From Meandrina meandrites (taxonomy: Eukaryota; Cnidaria; Anthozoa; Scleractinia; Meandrinidae): DNA of 64,000 nt. The notes under the pieces were generated by a model that was not told where the DNA came from, did no database searches, and saw only the letters and a list, made by a program, of their open reading frames with translations. Both the position numbers and the translations under genes were made by a program. Below, in pieces: positions 10,632 through 23,635 of this stretch. Each line of letters opens with the position of its first letter. Position 1 is the stretch's first letter. The stretch lies in the NCBI GenBank assembly GCA_963693305.1, contig OY855905.1:42891395-42955394 (forward strand), written 5' to 3'.

Positions 10632-12856
10632 ATTGTTTTCCTCTCATCAACCATGGCAGATTGTCTTGACGCATATTTTTACTTTCACTGATTTATCTGT
10701 AAGAAATACGACAGGCAGTAGAAACAATAATATTAATATATTTTATTTTCGTTAACTGGTGCCAAAATTGCCCTACAAGTGACGTAAGAAGGTCCTCGGA
10801 GAACGATGCAAACAAAGACAAAATATTAATTAGTTCCTCTTTCACTAGATTTTCACTGGAATAAAGTTGTGAGAAATTTTGGCCTGGTTACTTAATTTTA
10901 TCTTTTTATCATCTTCGACAAATATCTCTTGTAATTTCACTTCTTGACGCAAACAGAATTATTAGCACTAGGCATATGCGAGTATGAACATTGAACACTC
11001 AAATGACGTTAAAAACGATGAAGTATGTTTTGTCAGAATCTCGACACTGAAAAAAATATTGACTTTCAGGTGAGGCATAATTATCTTATAAGCTTTGTTC
11101 AATTTTAATGAAAATCTTCAGTAGCTAATAATACGTTACTTTGTCACTTACTTGAGGAATGAGCGAACCAGGCTTATAAAAGCCTGATTCGCACATTTCT
11201 CAAGTAACTGTAAGCATGTAGGCTTGTATATATACTAAGAATTTGTGTACGCAGTACTAATAAATAACCATACATGCCATCAGCAGTTGAGCGGCTGTTT
11301 GCCTTTCCCATTGGTGGGTAAATAATTATATATAAATACTGTAATAAGTATTGGAAGTAATGTTAGTAACGTAAGAAATTTAAGTAATGCATTTTGTAAA
11401 CAGGCTTACAAAAGCTCTTACTTTGCTAGCGTTCAGAGAGGTGCCTTATCGTAAAACCGGCGCTTGAAACACAGGTTTGTAGATAATACACCTCTCTAAT
11501 CGTTCAGAAAAGCTGTCAAATCGAGAGGAAAACCCGTCTAAACATTTTAAATCGTGAAATTAGGCTGCTATCTGATGTCAGGGGGGGGTCTTGTTCCACA
11601 GAACAGATCCCCTGCACCAATAACATTTATGTCATCCAACAATATGACATAATTGTCATTGACGGAAGGCATCTCGTTCGCCTACAGATAACAGAAACAT
11701 GCGGAGAAACAGTAATTTGTAAAAGAAAAAAAAAACGAAAAAAACAATCAGCCCTGGACATTAATTGCAGGCCGATTAATCACCAGTTTTAGAGCAAAAT
11801 GTGGTGTAAAATTCCTATATCTAGGGGATCGTTCGTTGTGTTTTAAAATCAAAATTACCTTCACATCTTAACGTGAGAGCTTTACTGGTTTACTGACATG
11901 CTGAAATAAAATAAGATAAAATAAAATAATACAAATAAAACAGTGCCACTGTTTGTCTAAAATTCAGCTGTCTGGCTGGCTAACCACCAATGATTGAGAA
12001 AGAACAGACAGATTGAACAGGTAAATGACTTTTCAGATCAGTTAACCAACCATGGAAATGGATAAGGGATTTAGTTCTTGTTGAAGGTTGCACACGAACA
12101 AATGATAAGCGCCATCATATTGTGCTATCGGTCCAGACCGATGAGCCATGGAAAATGGTATCCGCCTGAGGAGTCGAAGAAATCTTCCGCCGAGCCTCAC
12201 TTGGTTTTCTTTAGATCGACAGACAGACCGAACACCCAAACTTCAAACCAAATTGCGAATAGTTACGCAGCTCTCGTAAGCTTGTAATTCTACTGGTCCT
12301 CTAGTGTAGCAGCTGCTATTGTTTTGGGGGCTAGGGGCATTGTTCTTGTTGTTTGTTCTATTGTTCTCTCAGCCACTAATGTGAGACCTTACGAGAGCTG
12401 CATGGCGACCCCAAATTGCTACAACAAAATTTTAACTGCCCGGATACACAAAGATGCCACATAACACACAATCATTTTGACCAGGAACGAAATTTTGCTC
12501 CTTTGGCAGAGTTCCAGTTCCTTTTTCTGAATTTGGCATCCATGCAGGGTTGATCGGCACTGTTTAGGAACTGGCAATAATTATCAGTCAAACTTGTAGG
12601 GCTGAAAATTATCTTAAAGTTAAATTTTTACATTGCAGGTCGCTGATTTGTAGTTCAAAAACACAATCGAAGTCCAGTTGATAATCACTGAACTAAGTAC
12701 GCCACTTCCCGCCGAGAAAGCACAATAGTTTCTCTAGAAATTAGAAGCTTTGTTAGCAAGAATTGCAGATTGATAAACTATCCTTAAATGAAAAATATTA
12801 CTTAAATCCTGAATTATTAAAGCCTTTATCGTGTTAAGATTGGCTTAGGATTACTG
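10632..12856. other. Repeat-derived spacer, no gene
   Basis: Positions 11060-11545 are a diverged copy of the family at 6780-7690: they share CTTCAGTAGCTAATAATACG, CATACATGCCATCAGCAGTT and the AGGTTTGTAGATAA block. Inserted in this copy at about 11158-11205 is a small hairpin with arms like GCGAACCAGGCTT. A simple A-rich (AAAAT)n-like run lies at about 11903-11940. The open frames at 12042-12287 have no domain or splice support. Confidence 0.5.
12267..12401. repeat. Short foldback, perfect 14-bp inverted repeat
   Basis: GCAGCTCTCGTAAG at 12267-12280 is repeated inverted at 12388-12401, with about 107 bp between. It may be a very small MITE. No target duplication is clear. Confidence 0.4.
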
Positions 12857-13600
12857 TTATTGAGAGCTGATTGACCTGCTAGGCTAGTTAGTCGGAAGTG
12901 CGTGCACTTCAATGTACTTTGCACAAGGACAAATATTTCCAACATCCGAAGGGAAGGTGACAACAAGAGCACCACCGGGAGACAAAGCTTTGAAATGTTG
13001 CTGTCATAAGAAAAAGAAGTTCTGACATTTCACCAGCCGCTGTAAAAAAGCTTTACCTTGGCGCCACTTACCTCTCTCATCTCGTTCTTCTCGACCATCA
13101 TTTTTAATTATTGAGTGTTCATTAACTTGTCATTAACACTCTTCTCTTCGTTCTCTCCGACCGGCTGGTGGCAAGTTGACTCGGCTTGTTGATTATACTT
13201 TGTTTCCGCAAGCAGTTTCCAGTTCGTCTTTAGATTTTGCCAACTCACTGGTACTGGAGTTTAGGCACTTGGCCTCTTCTTCCGTTACCGCAGTAGGTGA
13301 CATTGCGGTGTTGTTAACGGCCCCTATGATTTTGCCATTCATCGGCGAAGGATTAAAATATATATATAAATGTTATTTCTAACCAGGAACAATTTCACAA
13401 AGTCTTGAAATACGGCCAAGTACATTGGGGAGCTGGATTCAACAAGACGTGAAATTTTTTACCTCTTGTTAACTTGGGTAAATTTTCGTGTTTCTGTGTA
13501 TTATTATAAATTATCAAATCGCTGTGGAACTATGAGTGTTAAATGTAGAGCATTGAACTATCAAGGCTAGGGAAATATCAGAACACGCCCGATTGCGCTC
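12857..13600. repeat. Diverged second copy of the 8162-9060 segment
   Basis: Collinear matches to 8162-9060 include the TTGAGAGCTGATTGACC start, GCTTTGAAATGTTGCTGTCA, CACTTACCTCTCTCATCTCG, CACTCTTCTCTTCGTTCTCT, ATACGGCCAAGTACATTGG and the ending AGGGAAATA-CAGAACACGCC. Only the left part of the block is present: no 553-bp array and no right terminus. The tRNA-like part is replaced. Confidence 0.8.
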
Positions 13601-15090
13601 AAAATTACCATTTCTCTACAGTTGAGAACCCGTCACCAAAACCCACTCGGGTCCACTCGGTGTTCAATAAATTTCACTGTGCTTGTTAAAGTACATTTAT
13701 ATCATAAAACGATGAAATATGAACCACCTACCTCAATGATTTGGACTAAAATGCGATCTCTGCGTAAATAGAGAAGCTCTTAGCATTTTAAGATTCTTTA
13801 CTGTCAGTATGACTGTACGACTCTACTACGACGAAACGATTTGACTTATAATTATCTACGTCACACTGTCGTCACAATTAGCGATGACAAGTAAGTAAGC
13901 ATATAATAAGCAGATTCAGATTTGGGGAAAATTAAACGTTGACAGCAATACAATTATTTTCTAACTTAGATAACAGCAGTACAATAAGTCAAGCAAAATA
14001 GATTCTCAAAAAGGTTTACATCAATTATCAAAGATATTTGAACGAGCTTCCTTACCTTAACACCGAGCGCGCGCAAAATGCTTGTAAGACGCGATCAGCA
14101 GATTTTTAACAAGTTGAAGTTTGTTTATTATTACCGTTGCTGACAGTGCTATCGGCATTTTTACGACCCAGTCCAAGATATGAAACTTCTTTGTTGCATA
14201 CTTCGTCAGAACGACTGGCAAGAAAATTTTCGCGGGGATAATCCTTCAAATATCGTTTTTTTTTCACGCGCGAGCGCCTGATTTTGTTAGTTTCACGCGA
14301 GGGGAAACTGTAAAAAAACGGTCATTTACGTACATGAAAGGGCTTTTCATGCACGCACCGTTTTTGGGATGTCACGCAATGCTTATCTATGGATATTTTG
14401 TCCCGGTACGCAGGTCAAAGCACTTATTCTGTACTTGCAGCCTAACTGTATTTCAGTATTTCACATGGAAAATGTGTATCGGAGATAAAATTGATTATGT
14501 TCAGATCCTTTCTAAACATAGCTTCGCGCACGGATAATCAGAGAAACAGTAACTTGTTTCCAAAACCATGCTTCCTGGTTTAGGGCAACAGTTTATGTTG
14601 TTTGAGTTCTAACGCCCTATTTGAAAATTTATACAGCGCGCGCATGAGACATCTCATCTCTCAAGACATCTCGACAATCCGAAAAGCTTGCTGCTTTTTG
14701 TTCTGAGTTAATTGCTATCACGATTCTTTAATTTTCTTCCAACTAACGAACCCTTACCTCCATTATTACGTTTTCCAAATTCCGAACAGGCAATCGAACT
14801 TTCTTTGAATGTTTTCAGTGCGCTCTCTGCAAAGTCTATCTCGGGGAAAGTAAACGTCTTTGGCTTAAAATCACACACTGTCGTAACAATGCGATAACGA
14901 ACTCATTATTTAATTGTACGCATATATGACATATATGGATGCTGGTTCAGGAATGAGCTACACTAGGACGTTAGAGCACTGGTAACTAGTCATTCTTTCA
15001 GGGTTTTTTGTAGTTGTGGTCAAGATCATACATGACTGTATTTTGATAATTTGAGTAGAGCAAACTCAAGCATTGCATTCTTGTTTGTTT
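13601..15090. other. Intergenic, no supported gene
   Basis: Mixed AT-rich spacer. On the minus strand at about 14750-14897 an open stretch ends in a donor-like GGAG|GTAAGG, but it has no start codon, acceptor or recognisable domain. The plus-strand frames at 14334 and 14712 are equally unsupported. Confidence 0.4.
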
Positions 15091-15100
15091 TGCAGAGAAA

Positions 15101-15452
15101 ATGTACCAGCCCGTGATAAAAAGTGACTCATCTTTGAGTGGTTCAGATGTTGTTACTCCAGGTGAAATGGTATTCATCTTCTACACTCCCTTCGCCTGAT
15201 GAAGACTAACAGTGTGCAGTTGAAACATGGTGATTCACATCACAAGTGACTACACCGCGAAAAAAAAAAGACGATTACTTCATTACTGCAATTACATCTT
15301 CCATGAATGTGTACACTACACAGACAATTAAAACCTCTTTGTGTTTTTTTTTAAATCTCTTTATTCATGTGTGATTTGCATTTGTTTTAGATTTTGAAGA
15401 GTGCATTCAGAGATTACAAGCAGCATCTTCTGACCTTTCTCAGCTATCTAAG
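15101..15452 (+). CDS. Two 5' coding exons of an unidentified gene (41 aa visible)
   Basis: Exon 1 follows an acceptor (TTGTTTTGCAG at 15095) and codes from the ATG at 15101 to 15161, with donor G|GTGAAA. Exon 2 is 15391-15452, between TTTGTTTTAG and AAG|GTATTT. The split codon joins in frame (G|AT gives Asp), giving MYQPVIKSDSSLSGSDVVTP then DFEECIQRLQAASSDLSQLSK. The two matched splice pairs with kept phase are the main evidence. The second exon looks like the start of an alpha-helical coiled domain, loosely like the N-terminal helix of a syntaxin-7/12-type t-SNARE, but that is only an impression. No further exons could be found downstream before the receptor at 18043, so this may be a gene fragment left by duplication, or a gene with exons I could not see. 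Confidence 0.4.
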
Positions 15453-15843
15453 GTATTTATCATTAGTATTCCTTATAACCCTTACATTTTATTAAAACGA
15501 ATTTGTAAAGAATTGCATGGTGGAAATATTATTTCATAATACCAATATACTTTCGCTAGAATGGATATAAGATTATTTATGAATAAGTGTTAGATGTACA
15601 GTCGTTCACTCTTAACAGACACCTTTATAAGATGGATTCCTGGTATTGGTCCTGCCTTTGCGGTTTTTCAGTCATTTTCCTGCAAATTAACTCTCTATAG
15701 TATAAGACAAACACCAGGTGGGTGTGAATATCTTCTGAAACTGCAGAATCATACTTCACTCAACCTAAACTAAACCTGGGGGATGCTTATGGGAAGGAGG
15801 GAGCTAAATGGAATCATTATGGCACATAAAAGGCCTTGTGCAT

Positions 15844-16173
15844 CGGCAGGTGGTAATTTGCCGAACGCAGAACGCCGAACGCCAAACAAAATCACCGAAA
15901 CAAGCAAAACCCACTACTGTTACTGAGAGCTAACTGTACACAGGCTGTACCTGAGCGATAGTCAGACTAACCGGAGTGTACTTTGCACTCAGGTTAGCCA
16001 AAAAAGCACTCCGGTTAGCCTGAATATCACTCAGGTTAGCCAAAAAAGGCCCATGTTAGCCTGTTTACGGTTAGCTCTCAATAATGGTTATGGGTTTTGC
16101 TTGTTTCGGTAATTTTGTTTCGCGTTCGGCGTTCTGCGTTCTGCGTTCTGCGTTCGGCAAATTACCCCTGCCG
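15844..16173. mobile_element. 330-bp foldback MITE with 9-bp target duplication (Mutator-like)
   Basis: The element is one long imperfect palindrome. It starts CGGCAGG and continues GGTAATTTGCCGAACGCAG; the right end mirrors this with extra GTTCTGC copies (16131-16156). The centre holds the GAGAGCTAAC arms and copies of CCGGTTAGCC-type motifs. The flanking direct repeats are CTTGTGCAT at 15835-15843 and 16174-16182, a perfect 9 bp. A 9-bp duplication fits Mutator-like elements. The GAGAGCT arms also resemble the ends of the 8162-10631 block and the start of the 12857 copy, so these may be one family. Confidence 0.85.
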
Positions 16174-16182
16174 CTTGTGCAT

Positions 16183-18042
16183 GACAGTGGAATAAATCAT
16201 CCCAATGGCATGCCATATAGACAGCTCTAGCAGCTATTCAGTTCTTCATTTAATCCCGACCAGTTCTGGCCCTGTCCCCTACTCCCTACCCCACCCGGGC
16301 GGCAAGAAACTAAAAAAGTAACTAAAAATCTGAGCAATTTGACTTTCATTTATGTCCGTTCAGTCCTTCCCAGAGTTTCATAGCAAAGGTGAACATCAGG
16401 AGTGTGAGTTGAAACTCACCACCTTCTGGGCCGGGTTGCTCAAAGCACGATTAAGCTAATCCAGGATTACCGTGAATTTTGTTTTTAATTCTTTAACTTA
16501 TCGGTGAGGTTTTCTTTTTATACTTTTTTGTCCCAAAGTTTTGACGTCGACCAATCTCAAACTCCACAAAACATAAGCAACGAAAATACTCTTATACTAG
16601 AGAAATTGAACCCTTAATCAAGTTTTAATCCTGGGTTATTGTTAATTGGCTTTCGAGCCAGAGATCCGGCCCAGAACCTTTAATATCGCATGAGGCCAAA
16701 CATCTGAGTGTAAGTTTAAAATTAGTGGATTTTCTGTGGTAGAGAAGAGAAAAACAAAAATCAGTTCCTCCTGTAAGATTTGATGCTTCTAAAAATAATT
16801 AACTGATGAATTTACCAGCTACTCCTAGGCTGAATTTTATTTATCAATGTAGAGCTGTAAAAAACATCTGTGAGTTTTTTAGAAGTTAGACTGGAAAGAA
16901 AACGTGGACCTATCTGAGGGAAGCAAGTGGAGGAAGATGCCCGCGGTTCGCTTCACAGTACTTCGACGGACCAACAGTAAAATTATGGGTGTGTCATTTT
17001 ACACTTCTTTATATACGGTATTAAAAGTCATTCCTCGAACATTCCTCGCAGCTACGAGAAACATGTTCGATTCAAGACAGAATACATCAAGGATTTTTTT
17101 TCTCAAATTAGAGAGGAATGTTATTTTTTAATGAGTAAAATGTTTTCTCATCGACAGAGTATTCGCAGTGAAGTTTCCTTTTCTCAGAATGCTGACTTTC
17201 CACCGTTTTTTAATCATTCGCATGGAAAACGGAACATGATAAAGCGGTCGAGTACAAATATTTCACGACATTTGTACTCGTTTCGAGTATTGTTGTTGGA
17301 TAATAGCAATAAACATTTCAAATGCAATCTCCGTAGTTCTAAAAACAAATTTATTCACAACTTAATGCGATGTCATAAAATAATATTACCGCTCTATGCG
17401 TGGGGCTTAGTAAAAGCAAAAGACGAAATAATTGCGCACATATAAGGAGACCACTACTTTAAGAACTACTTCCACTCTTCATAAAATAATCACTGATATC
17501 TACCTTAGCTTAGGCATGTTAAAGCGAAAGATACATCAGCGGTACTTCGTTACAACGACTAGCATCATTTCTTCCACCTCTAAAGCACAGCTGTGTAAAA
17601 CAACCAACGTTTCTATTTTCCAACCTGTCACTTAAATGACATGTCGGCTTATTAGGAACATGCAATTTTTTTTGGACGAAATGTGATTAATGTTATGAAA
17701 AAACGGTTCAGAGCTTTGATATGTAGATTAATTTTACGTTGATGTGTTTCTTCCTCAAGCTATTGGTAACAATTTGCGACAACTTGCCGTTTTCATTTTT
17801 TTAATATCTCTTATGTTTACTTAAGAAAAGAATAGCACGCCAATATGTCACCTTTTGTTAGAAAGAATCGTGGCTACTTTAATGTAAATACATTTGCAAG
17901 AAAACCTTTTCATTTCCCAATTAAGTGCCAAGGTAATCAGTTTCTGCGGCGACATGTCGTTTATCAGCTGCCGCCGATACGAAACAAACAGGAACTTATA
18001 GCTTCAGACGTTACAAACGCCGTGCTTTTATGAATATCTCAC
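16183..18042. other. Spacer upstream of receptor gene 1
   Basis: No supported gene. A hairpin at 17249-17280 (arms CGAGTACAAAT) followed by TTGTTGGATAATA matches a second one at 33509-33538 followed by TGTTGGATAATA, so both belong to one dispersed palindromic repeat. The open frames between 16904 and 18033 have no domain content. Confidence 0.45.
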
Positions 18043-19062
18043 TTGAAAAGGAGAAGCCGGGTCTTCAAATACACTTCAGAATCACCGGAATACAAGATGA
18101 GCAATTCTACGTTAACATTCGAATTAACAACGCTTATAATTATTTGCCTTATGGCTCTGGTTGCCAATGGAAGTTTATTCTGGATTGTGTTAAGAAAACA
18201 GGAGCTAAGGACCATGCTAAATTTCTTCGTGCTAAATCTTGCTGCTGCGGATATGTTGGTATCGTTTGCTAGCATGCCAGTTACTATCATAACGGTTGCA
18301 TCGAAAACGTGGATATTTGGTAGCACTGCATGCGTTCTATTTGGATTTGTGACAATTGTGTCCTTCATATCATCCGTCAGCTCGCTGGGATTGATCGCTA
18401 TCAATAGATATTTCTACATCGTTAAATGGCAAGCTTACGACAGAACTTTTAGTACAGCGAGGGGATCATTGTTTGTGGTTTCAGTGTGGGTCATGTCTAT
18501 CGCCCTGGCGTCGCCACCACTCTTTGGTTGGGCGGGATACCGTTATATCCCCGGCAAGTCCTACTGCTTTGTTTATTGGCAATCCGATGTGTACTACATG
18601 TATTTCATGATTGCAACGTGTTTCTTTGGTCCTTTGACGGTCATGGCTCTGTCCTATTACAAGATATTATCATTTACAAGAAAGCATAAAAGACAATTGG
18701 CTGCATTCAGAGACAGAAAAGTCAACATAGAAACTGAGTTGGCATCGACACGCCCAGAATCCGTAACCAGATTACGCATTTCAGCCGAAGAAACAAAAAT
18801 AACTCACACTTTAGTCATTGTCGTGGCGTGCTTTGTCTTTTGTTGGGCCCCGTTTGCGGTAACAATGTTTCTTGATGTCTATTATCCACATCCCCTCCCT
18901 CGTGGGGTGGCCTTTGGTTCGTTGTTGCTAGGTTACGCGAATAGTATGTTTAATCCAATATTTTATGGAGTAAGAAATGCAAGTTTTAGGAAAAGTTTTA
19001 AGGAGATATATTCTGGTTGTTTACCATATCTCAAAACCAAGCGAATAACACCAGAGCAATAA
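18043..19062 (+). CDS. Class A GPCR 1, melatonin/opsin-like orphan receptor (intronless, most diverged)
   Basis: 339 aa with seven hydrophobic segments. The frame opens at 18043, but the start is more likely Met19 (18097), which gives the same N-terminus length as the paralogues and an NST glycosylation site right after it. Landmarks: GN in TM1, LNLAAAD with Asp70 in TM2, Cys97 paired with Cys175 in loop 2, NRY at 121-123, CWAP at 267-270 and NPIFY at 304-308. The DRY-to-NRY change and CWAP recall melatonin receptors, and loop 2 (PPLFGWAGYRYIPGKSYC) recalls opsins. The retinal lysine of TM7 is Tyr here, so it cannot be a photopigment. TM3 lacks the amine-receptor Asp. It is single-exon and sits on the opposite strand to its four paralogues. 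It acts in the plasma membrane; ligand unknown. Confidence 0.93.
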   Translation: MKRRSRVFKYTSESPEYKMSNSTLTFELTTLIIICLMALVANGSLFWIVLRKQELRTMLNFFVLNLAAADMLVSFASMPVTIITVASKTWIFGSTACVLFGFVTIVSFISSVSSLGLIAINRYFYIVKWQAYDRTFSTARGSLFVVSVWVMSIALASPPLFGWAGYRYIPGKSYCFVYWQSDVYYMYFMIATCFFGPLTVMALSYYKILSFTRKHKRQLAAFRDRKVNIETELASTRPESVTRLRISAEETKITHTLVIVVACFVFCWAPFAVTMFLDVYYPHPLPRGVAFGSLLLGYANSMFNPIFYGVRNASFRKSFKEIYSGCLPYLKTKRITPEQ

Positions 19063-20107
19063 TACGTTTTAAATCAAATATTCTGTTGCTATGTACTAGC
19101 GGCACACTTTGCTTGACAGTCATGCGATATTTTTTGCCTAAATGTTATATTATTAATATCGAACATAATGAAGTTTGCATATTTGTATTAAATATTGATA
19201 CAGTGAAGTGATTACAATGGCTAATCTTGTGTCTTACTTGCCCGTAAGGGTGAATGTCGACAAGCGCGACGGCGTTTAAACAGCGACATAGAAGATGGGA
19301 GACCGGTGAACGACAACACGTTTGTCAGAATAACAACAGCGAAAGAAAGAATCAAAGAAGACAACTATGGCGAATCGATTGTTGACTCTTGATTTCTCAA
19401 ATGTTCAACGGCGAACTGATCAGTCACAAATCCCCTGTATTATCAACAAACAGAACATCTCCCTCGTAAATATAGCGAACTCTGTGGAACATGCATGACT
19501 CGTTTTTAGCCCTCCAAAACCTTTCGTTGATTTATCCTACCCGATACTATTTTGTTACAAAGGGTACAGGATAGATCCTTATTCGTCACGGCTGTGGCTG
19601 ACAGCAAGCCATAACTTCAATCCAAAGTAGTAAACAGGAAACAACTTACATAAATAGACCCTTTACTTTATTCGTATGTAAGGAGGCCTTACATTAAGAC
19701 TTATATTCTATTTTTCCCAGTAAGAACAAAAAATTGCAGCTCTAAAAGTGTATGTAGCAACTGAAGTGATGTGGGAATACATGTATTCATTTAAAATGCT
19801 CATACCAAAACTTACATTAAATCGATACCAAACTTTTTATAGAGTTTAATTTTTTTATGTCTAGAATATGTGAAAAGAATAGCGTTTGCAGAATAACACT
19901 AAAGATTTAAGAGCATTGATGACGTCCGATAAAAACACAACTGGTTAATTTAAAATCACATATTTCAAATATGAATGTCAAGTCAGTTACAAACAACGCA
20001 CAGACGTTATATTGGTCTCTACAGAATGGTATGGTACTTTAATTGCACGATTTGCCATATTTCGAGACACTTAATTTTCGCGGTTTTGTTAAATTTGCAG
20101 AAACTAA
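19063..20107. other. Intergenic, no supported gene
   Basis: 3' flank of receptor 1 and AT-rich spacer. Nothing recognised. Confidence 0.45.
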
Positions 20108-20440
20108 GGTTGTTTACCGTTTACCAAAAAATTCCGAAAATTTCGGCTGGGATGTAAATGGTAAGACTATTTTGGTCGCCTGAATGGAAAATTTCTAAAA
20201 TTACGGAACGGCTTGAAAAGTAGTCCAAAATTAATGTGCTTTATTTATTACCACTTCCAGGCCTTTCGCCAGTTCCGACCCGTATATGCGCGCGGCTACT
20301 CAGCTCAGTTCCAGGTGCTCCGAGTAAACACTGGTAAATGCAACACGCCAAATGTCATTCAGAATTCCGTTCAGGGTTTTTGCTTACCATTTGACCAAAC
20401 TGTGAACAAACCGGTTTCCCCATGTAAATGGTAAACAACC
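20108..20440. mobile_element. 333-bp MITE, TAA target duplication (PIF/Harbinger-like)
   Basis: Inverted termini GGTTGTTTACCGTTTAC (20108) and, at the right end, the complement with one change (ends 20440). Flanking direct repeat TAA at 20105-20107 and 20441-20443. A 3-bp TAA target and GG-start fit PIF/Harbinger MITEs. No coding capacity. Confidence 0.75.
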
Positions 20441-20443
20441 TAA

Positions 20444-21304
20444 ATCGCCTTATTTTTGTGATTTAGTCAATAAGTCAATCATTAAATACCTTTGTTATTT
20501 GAATTTAAAAACAAAAATAAACCAAACTACATATTGTAACAATTGATTTATATTTCTCTTATGCCTGTTATAATGGCACACCACTTGGTTAAAACCTGCA
20601 CGGCGCAACGTCTAGCTATAGTGTAAAAAAATAGCGGTGTACATTTATGCAACTATACAACAAAACGGTAACTTGAGCAAAGTAAACGAAGTGTTCAAAC
20701 TCCCAGTAGGCAAATCAAAAAAACGATGAATGGAAATAAACTGTCTTCCACAAGAAAAGTCAGTGGCTATTTACAGTCATCTATGCAAAGACACTTAAGG
20801 CCTGTTTACATGGAGGGAGGCTGCCCCGGGTAAGCGGGTTAAACACACACTATTGTGGATTCAGAGAAAAGAAAACCACACCAGCGACAACGGAATAAAA
20901 CAGCATACAACTTATAAGGTTTCTAAGCTATTGTTTATATGGAATTAGAGAATTGTATGGAATTAGAAGAATTAATGAATTAATTGAATAAACAAGAAGG
21001 CAAAAAGATACAATCTAAATGTATAATTTCAGAAACTTTGTTTTAAATTTGTTTTTGAAAACTTCGAATGTGCTATACATTTGAATATATTTGAATATTT
21101 TTAAAGAATTTTGAATTTTGTTTTCGTTTTTCGTTTCTCGCGCCAGGATATGACTTCTGTGAAGTCAAAAACCTTTGCTAAAATAATCTAAAAAACAACA
21201 TCAGTTTCATTTCCGTCGAAGGAAAATACAGCGGCAGGGCGCTTTGGCGGCTTTTTACTATTGTTTTACCCGGCTATTGCTTGATACACTGAATAATTGA
21301 ATTG
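20444..21304. other. Intergenic, no supported gene
   Basis: AT-rich spacer. At 20799 the phrase GGCCTGTTTACATGGAGGGA resembles transposon termini of the GTTTACA type, but no partner end is visible. Confidence 0.4.
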
Positions 21305-23264
<1,960 letters not shown>

Positions 23265-23265
23265 T

Positions 23266-23347
<82 letters not shown>

Positions 23348-23450
23348 TTTCTAAAGCGCCCTTTCCCAATGGTCCAAAGGCGCTATTTACAGGGTTAAAA
23401 ATTCAAATTTACAATAAAACATTTAAAAAAGCTAAAAAAAATCCTAATAT
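23265..23450 (-). mobile_element. 3' end of a LINE or LINE-tailed SINE, minus strand
   Basis: An (AAT)n run at 23265-23345 is followed by AAAGCGCCCTTTCC and CAAAGGCGCTATTTACA. Read on the minus strand this is the hairpin-like 3' terminus GCGCC...GGGCGC followed by (ATT)n, the same layout as the 3' end of the LINE at 3118-3325. Only the tail region is present. Confidence 0.65.
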
Positions 23451-23635
23451 TCATCGAAAAGAAGTAAAAAGCTTTGTTTACCCGGCTGGGCAAAGCGTTG
23501 TCAAAAAAATGGAATATTACCCACAATTGTATCGTATCTGTATAATTCTTTAAATATTAAGAAATATTAGGCAATGTTAAGAAATTTCTGTGCTTTGTTT
23601 CAATTGACTTACTGAACTTTTAGCATCCCGGAAAT

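Noticed and set aside
14750..14897. Minus-strand open stretch reading FKPKTFTFPEIDF with a donor
   Set aside because: No start codon, no acceptor and no family recognised.
18030..18689. Overlapping frames in receptor 1 (80 and 67 aa)
   Set aside because: Shadows of the receptor in other frames.
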